DNA of 64,000 nt from Candidatus Aenigmatarchaeota archaeon (GTDB taxonomy: Archaea; Aenigmatarchaeota; Aenigmatarchaeia; QMZP01). The stretch lies in NCBI GenBank assembly GCA_016185435.1, contig JACPNN010000002.1, positions 1-64,000 on the forward strand. The letters are read 5' to 3'. Position numbers and translations under genes: made by a program. Positions 59,586 through 64,000 of this stretch are shown piece by piece; positions within the stretch are counted from its first letter, which is position 1; each line of letters starts with the position of its first letter. The notes under the pieces are model-generated. The model made no database searches, was not told where the DNA came from, and saw nothing but the letters and a program-made list of their open reading frames with translations.

Positions 59586-60383
59586 TCAACTCTCAATACG
59601 CATTATATTATCCTTGCCGACCTTTGTCTTAAGCCTGTAGCTGCCTTTTGCAAGCTCCCTGCTCTCCACAGAGCACAAAAGCTGCTTGCATGGCATTTCA
59701 GTCCCGAAGTCTATGCACACCCGCCTGCCATCAAATGACGCTTTTGCAGTTATATCTATATCCTGGCTCATCTCCTTTATCCCCTTTGTTGAAAGGAAGC
59801 AGGCCTCATTGATTGCCCCGGCAAGCCTTTCAAGCTCCCCGTCAACCAGGCTGATGCTTATTCTCCCGACCCTTATATTCTGTTTGCCGAAAAATATGCC
59901 TACAGGGATGCTCGATTCGACTTTGCTGTAATAAGCCTTGGTAAGCTCTGGCGGAGTAAACTCCTTAGACCCGAACTCCCACGGCTTCTCGCACTCTTCA
60001 GGAACCGATGTCCTTGTCTTCCTTTTCCACGCATCCACGTAAGGCTTGCAGAACTCCGTGACAGTCACCCGGTATCCATACCTGTAGTTGTGGGCGCATG
60101 GCGGCTCAATGCTGCCGTAATCGCGGGCAAACGATTCAACCTGCTCCCTGCTTATGACAAAGGCGTATGCAGACTTGTCATAATCAGCCTTCAGTGCAAG
60201 GCAGTCTTCAGAGCTTACAAGGATCTCAAGGATGTTGATCGCGAAGGAGCGCAGGCTAAGGTCTGCCTTCTGTTTTTTCTGCTCTGTCTGGCCGCTCCAC
60301 ACAGACGAAAGGAGGAATATAAGGACAACAATGGTCATGACAAGAAGTATTGGCCTTGAAGTGAAGCTCACCTGTCCAAGCAT
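59586..60383 (-). CDS. Pilin-like membrane-anchored protein
   Basis: 265 aa. An N-terminal hydrophobic helix (about 10-28) after a short polar leader; the extracellular part has about eight Cys (CLALK, CAHN, CKPY, CEKP, CFLS, CIDF, CKQLLC). It is encoded directly before the VWA pseudopilin and likely co-transcribed. A pilin or surface protein is likely; the leader is less canonical than in its neighbours. Confidence 0.7.
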   Translation of the reverse strand: MLGQVSFTSRPILLVMTIVVLIFLLSSVWSGQTEQKKQKADLSLRSFAINILEILVSSEDCLALKADYDKSAYAFVISREQVESFARDYGSIEPPCAHNYRYGYRVTVTEFCKPYVDAWKRKTRTSVPEECEKPWEFGSKEFTPPELTKAYYSKVESSIPVGIFFGKQNIRVGRISISLVDGELERLAGAINEACFLSTKGIKEMSQDIDITAKASFDGRRVCIDFGTEMPCKQLLCSVESRELAKGSYRLKTKVGKDNIMRIES

Positions 60384-60432
60384 GGGGCATCCATTAAATA
60401 TTGGCCAAGCAGATAAAATATGAAACCCAGGA

Positions 60433-63378
60433 CTAACAAGCCCCCTCCTTCACGACAACAGCGCCTTTCCTGAGGGCCTCGCACCTGTTCTTGTATGTCA
60501 TCCCGTCAAGCCCGCAGACAGTCTCAGTCTCATCAGGGCATTTGAAAGACGCGTCATTCGGCCTGATGCAGGTTATGTTATGGTCTTTGCACACCTTATC
60601 GAACTGGCATGAAAGTTGCGCCTGGGTGCCGGACTGGCACACTCCCTGGCCCTTCCACATGTCGCTCTTGCACCTCAGGCCGGGCGGATATGCGAAGCCA
60701 TGGGTGGCATTTATCTTCCCCCCGGCATCTGCCTTGGCATACAAATCCTTGTCATTCCACCATGTGCACAAATCACTGCATGACATCTCTAATATGGGAG
60801 CTATGAAGTGCCTTGTCGAATCCAGGAACAGCCAGTCCCCCCATCTTCCTTCACACTCCTTCAGCTTCAGGTTTTCAGGAAGATTCTGATCGCATTTGTA
60901 GGCGACCCCGGCATGCGCGCCGCAAACGCCTCCAGCCACAGTCGGCGTGAACAGGAATGTCCCCCACACATGCGTTGGAGGCACGCCCAGTCTCCTTAAG
61001 GCAGACAGGAGGCCGGTTGTATGGTCGGAACAGAAGCCTACATTCTTGCACAGGGGGGTTATTTTTGCTCCCATGTCACAGGCTCCTGCATAGGCAGAAT
61101 CGCAGCAGTTTTCAGTGAGGGTGTAGTTCTCATTGGCTGACAGCACCTGGCCTGCAGTGGCCATCCTCTGGCATGCCGCCTCATACCTGCTCCAGTCAAA
61201 GGCAAAGCCCCATGGAGGCCCTTCCTTCAGCGTTGTCTCAGCTACCTCCTTTATGTCCCAGTTCCTCCTGTCAAGGAAGGCCTCGACATTCGCATTGCAC
61301 ACCTCTATCTTGTTTGTCTGATATGAAAGAATTTCAGCATCATAGCAGGGAGCGCCAGTGTATGCGCCTGCCCCTATGTCATCGCATGTTTTCCTGTTGT
61401 CAGCCGTGCCGGGGCAGTCCTGCGGACAGGTGTATGGGTTCTCCCAATACCTCGGATTGTCTGTCTTTTTCCACATATCCCTTGTTTCACAGATGCCGTT
61501 TCCGCATGAATTTTTCACGCACGTCTTATTTGTGGGAGAGCACGCAAGATCTGACCTGCATTTAATGCTGTCCCCGCATGGCTCATTCTCAATGGCATAG
61601 TCCCTGCATTTCCTTCCGTTCAAGGCGTCAGGGCAGTCAAGATCGCACACAGTAGAACCGGCAGCGCAGTCAAGGTCGCATACGCCGTCTTTGGGAAGAA
61701 ATATGTCTGCTCGCTTTCCTCCTCCAGGTGTCTCGGCAACCTCCTTGCAGTTCTCATTGTCAGCAGGGTAAGCAAAGCCTCCTTTCCCGCCTTCATCCGC
61801 CCCTCTTATGCATGTGCCCCTGTTCTCAATAGAGCATGCCCCATTCTTGCAGCAGCACGCAACTATGTCTGTCCTGTTGTAATTTTCAGGCGCATTCGCT
61901 ACAGTTATAGGGCCGCAATTAACTGTAAAAGTATTGTTGGGGTAGGGATAAGGAGCCGGCTGCACACAATAGCCAGTTCCACAGGTGCCTGTGCCTCGTA
62001 TGCCACCATATTGGCCACAAAGGTAAATATCCCTGCCAGCACACTGGAGAAAAGACTGGTTATTCCCATCGCATTCCTTCGGCCATGCGAGTGTTGCCGG
62101 AGGCTCCACAGCCTCCTGGCAGTTCACACTGTCATTCGCATACGCATAACCTCCTCTGATTATGCACTGCCCCCTGTTTCCAATCTCGCATTTCCCGTCC
62201 TTGCAGCAACACGAGTCGATAGTGCCCATATTGTAATTGACCTTGGCATCTGCATCTGGAGCACCTCCCCCGCCTGGCGGCCTGCAGAACTTGTGAACAA
62301 GGTCAGTGACAGGCAGGTTGGGGTTGGGATATTGTGTTGCTTGGAAACAATCACGGAGAGCGCATGTCCCTATGTAGTTTCCGCACACGTAAAGCTCTGC
62401 GCCGATGCACTGCCCATAGCTTTCATTATTCCTGTCGCATGTCTTCGGATACTGCGTCTGCGACTGAAGCCTCAGCCCATAATCCGCAGCCCTTTCAGCC
62501 GCCATCGAAAACAGAATGCCTGAATCCTTTTTCTTGCCGTCTTCATCAGCAGCTTCAAGCCTTATATCTCCAGAAATATCAGTCGCCTTTCCGCCTGCCC
62601 TTTTGTTCCCGCACCCTGCATAGCAGATGCCGTCCTTCCTGTCCTCTAACTTGTCCTTGTTCAGGTCGTCAGGAATGCAGTCAAGGTCGCAGAAGCCTAC
62701 TGTGTTGTTGTACTTCAGCAGGCAGTCAGGGTCGCAGTATCCGTCCTTCTTCGCCGAATCAGGATCGCATATGCCGTCCAAGCCTTTTGATGAGCAGTCA
62801 GGGTCCCACACGCCGTCAGGGTCATTCGTGTAGCAGTCCAGGTCGCATATCCCATCACCAGGTTTCATGCATCCCGGCATGCATATGTTGTCCTTCTCCT
62901 CTGTGATGCAGGCAGGATCGCAGGTGCTCTGTATTATGCATTCAGGGCTGCAGATCTCATCGTCAAGATTGCAGCTGCATGCCCCCTCCCTGACGTTTAT
63001 CCGCCTGTCATTCCTTGTCTTGACAATGCAGAGCTTGTCAGGATCATTTATGCTCACTATGTCGGCATGCGTGAGGGCCGAAAACGGCTTCGAGGATCTC
63101 AGGCCTCCGGCCTGCACATCGACGCTCTTGTACGATATGGTGATGTTGGGCTTAAGGCCCGCAGGCACCTTGTATTCTATGACAGCCGAGCCTGCCTCAG
63201 CCGCGACCCTGTCTATCACGCTTGCCACATCCTCTGCGACATTCGAGTAGCTCACTACGGCTGCCTGTTCTGTCTGGCCGCCGAACAGGGCGTTTGCGAG
63301 AAGGAAGATGAGAGTGACTGAAATGACGATGCCGAATGCGTTGACGAGGTTTTCTGAAATAACCCCCTTCAGCTTCAT
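60433..63378 (-). CDS. Secreted multidomain protein: Cys/Asp repeats, transglutaminase-like and Kazal domains
   Basis: 981 aa from the ATG at 63378, which begins the class III leader MKLKG|VISENLVNAFG; the longer reading adds 28 residues. Order: hydrophobic helix; a domain to about 120; Cys/Asp repeats of the C-LDC/C-PDC type (about 125-250), likely calcium-binding; two similar Cys-rich units (about 310-570). A transglutaminase-like core follows, with Cys near 780 (GFCSDHTTGLL), His near 820 (GAHAG) and Asp near 850 (FLDSTR). A C-terminal Kazal-type domain carries VCGLDGMTYKNRCEA. It may cross-link or process surface proteins while resisting proteases. Confidence 0.8.
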   Translation of the reverse strand: MKLKGVISENLVNAFGIVISVTLIFLLANALFGGQTEQAAVVSYSNVAEDVASVIDRVAAEAGSAVIEYKVPAGLKPNITISYKSVDVQAGGLRSSKPFSALTHADIVSINDPDKLCIVKTRNDRRINVREGACSCNLDDEICSPECIIQSTCDPACITEEKDNICMPGCMKPGDGICDLDCYTNDPDGVWDPDCSSKGLDGICDPDSAKKDGYCDPDCLLKYNNTVGFCDLDCIPDDLNKDKLEDRKDGICYAGCGNKRAGGKATDISGDIRLEAADEDGKKKDSGILFSMAAERAADYGLRLQSQTQYPKTCDRNNESYGQCIGAELYVCGNYIGTCALRDCFQATQYPNPNLPVTDLVHKFCRPPGGGGAPDADAKVNYNMGTIDSCCCKDGKCEIGNRGQCIIRGGYAYANDSVNCQEAVEPPATLAWPKECDGNNQSFLQCAGRDIYLCGQYGGIRGTGTCGTGYCVQPAPYPYPNNTFTVNCGPITVANAPENYNRTDIVACCCKNGACSIENRGTCIRGADEGGKGGFAYPADNENCKEVAETPGGGKRADIFLPKDGVCDLDCAAGSTVCDLDCPDALNGRKCRDYAIENEPCGDSIKCRSDLACSPTNKTCVKNSCGNGICETRDMWKKTDNPRYWENPYTCPQDCPGTADNRKTCDDIGAGAYTGAPCYDAEILSYQTNKIEVCNANVEAFLDRRNWDIKEVAETTLKEGPPWGFAFDWSRYEAACQRMATAGQVLSANENYTLTENCCDSAYAGACDMGAKITPLCKNVGFCSDHTTGLLSALRRLGVPPTHVWGTFLFTPTVAGGVCGAHAGVAYKCDQNLPENLKLKECEGRWGDWLFLDSTRHFIAPILEMSCSDLCTWWNDKDLYAKADAGGKINATHGFAYPPGLRCKSDMWKGQGVCQSGTQAQLSCQFDKVCKDHNITCIRPNDASFKCPDETETVCGLDGMTYKNRCEALRKGAVVVKEGAC

Positions 63379-63463
63379 AAGTATAATTAGCAATCTGTTG
63401 ATTAATAAATTAAGGCCGATTCCGGCCGCGTCCTGAAGATGCTCTTCTGCCCCCACTGGCAAT

Positions 63464-64000
63464 TCAATCCTTCCCCCTTTCCCTCTTTATCATGTAAACA
63501 GCAGCTATTGCGGCCAGTGCGAATATTGCCATAAAAATCAGATTCATGCCGCTGCCTCCGGGTTCAGGCGGTCTGTAAGCATCAGGGCTGGCCTGAGCCT
63601 TGACAGTAAAGTCTGTTTGAGCTATCCTGTCCTGTGTCGTTTCCCTTGCGACAAGCCTGTATCGTCCTGGCTTGAATGCGGCCTTTATTTCCCCTGTCTG
63701 CCTCCCTTCAATCCTTGCCGTGTCTTTCATCAGCGCAACCTTTCCATCGGAGTCAAGGACATAAACGAGCAGGCTTCCTGAAAGGGGATATGTCCCGGAA
63801 TGGAAATCGATGGAATAGGAAAGCGCATCATCCTTCCCAAGCACGTCACTGGCAATCTTCAGGTCAAGCCTTGCATCAGGAAGCTGGAATTTCGAGAGGT
63901 CATAGTCAAGCTCTGCCGAATCAACAACCTCCCCTCCTTTATCCTTTATGTCAACTGTAAGCCTGGCATCTGAAATATCCCTGGCTGGCGTGAATTTCTT
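63464..64000 (-). CDS. Membrane-anchored surface protein, 5' end outside the window
   Basis: The frame is open to the window edge; 178 codons are seen. The visible part has beta-sandwich-like repeats (ARLTVDIKDKGGEVV, then YPLSGSLLVYVLDSDGKV, then GRYRLVARE), resembling archaeal extracellular Ig-like modules. A short linker and one C-terminal membrane span (about 20 residues) with a Lys/Arg tail follow. The gene belongs to the same minus-strand surface-protein run as the transglutaminase protein. Confidence 0.75.
   Translation of the reverse strand, partial: KKFTPARDISDARLTVDIKDKGGEVVDSAELDYDLSKFQLPDARLDLKIASDVLGKDDALSYSIDFHSGTYPLSGSLLVYVLDSDGKVALMKDTARIEGRQTGEIKAAFKPGRYRLVARETTQDRIAQTDFTVKAQASPDAYRPPEPGGSGMNLIFMAIFALAAIAAVYMIKRERGKD

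Overview
The window is archaeal. The evidence is a 16S/23S pair with archaeal termini and bulge-helix-bulge (BHB) style introns, ribosomal protein S6e, a Sec61-beta-like protein, an NEMF/Rqc2 homologue, Rad50 with a zinc hook, an intron-containing tRNA-Ser, many class III (archaellin/pilin-type) signal peptides, and TATA boxes about 24-28 nt before start codons, which suggests leaderless mRNAs. A DPANN-type lineage is my inference from the gene mix and small proteins; the sequence does not prove it.

Layout. 0-9 kb: housekeeping genes (acyltransferase, Fic protein, M50 protease, S6e, MFS transporter, OB-fold protein, HIT protein). 9-16.2 kb: rad50, then an AAA ATPase gene flanked by a duplicated rad50 3' end, a decayed AbiE-like toxin/antitoxin pair, and an NEMF homologue. 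16.2-31.8 kb: a secretome locus. It holds three tandem cassettes of a metzincin-type metalloprotease plus a membrane-anchored Cys-rich partner, a TadC/GspF-like assembly protein, and a set of pilin-like proteins. 31.8-38.5 kb: a GT-C membrane enzyme, Sec61-beta, a nuclease-like membrane protein, a seven-repeat PEGA surface protein and a VapBC module.

38.5-56.5 kb, minus strand: the most unusual region. The 16S gene spans about 5.9 kb and the 23S about 9.4 kb, roughly 3-4 times normal. Both are broken up by introns whose ends pair with each other. Eight carry LAGLIDADG ORFs, one encodes a PD-(D/E)XK nuclease with three helix-turn-helix segments, and four carry small ORFs with no recognisable endonuclease motif. 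One of the eight is a group I intron with an I-CreI-like protein next to the peptidyl-transferase region. There are also ORF-less mini-insertions and A/T-rich hairpin elements, one 42-nt copy of which is shared by 16S and 23S. The spacer between 16S and 23S holds a small ORF, a fragmented tRNA-Ala, a repeat field and a dCTP-deaminase-like gene with its own promoter. 16S and 23S therefore appear to be transcribed separately.

56.5-64 kb: a Nudix hydrolase, a second M50 protease and a second group of surface proteins: a VWA pseudopilin, a pilin-like protein, a transglutaminase/Kazal protein and a truncated membrane-anchored protein. These match the 16-31 kb secretome in style and probably use the same prepilin-type export route.
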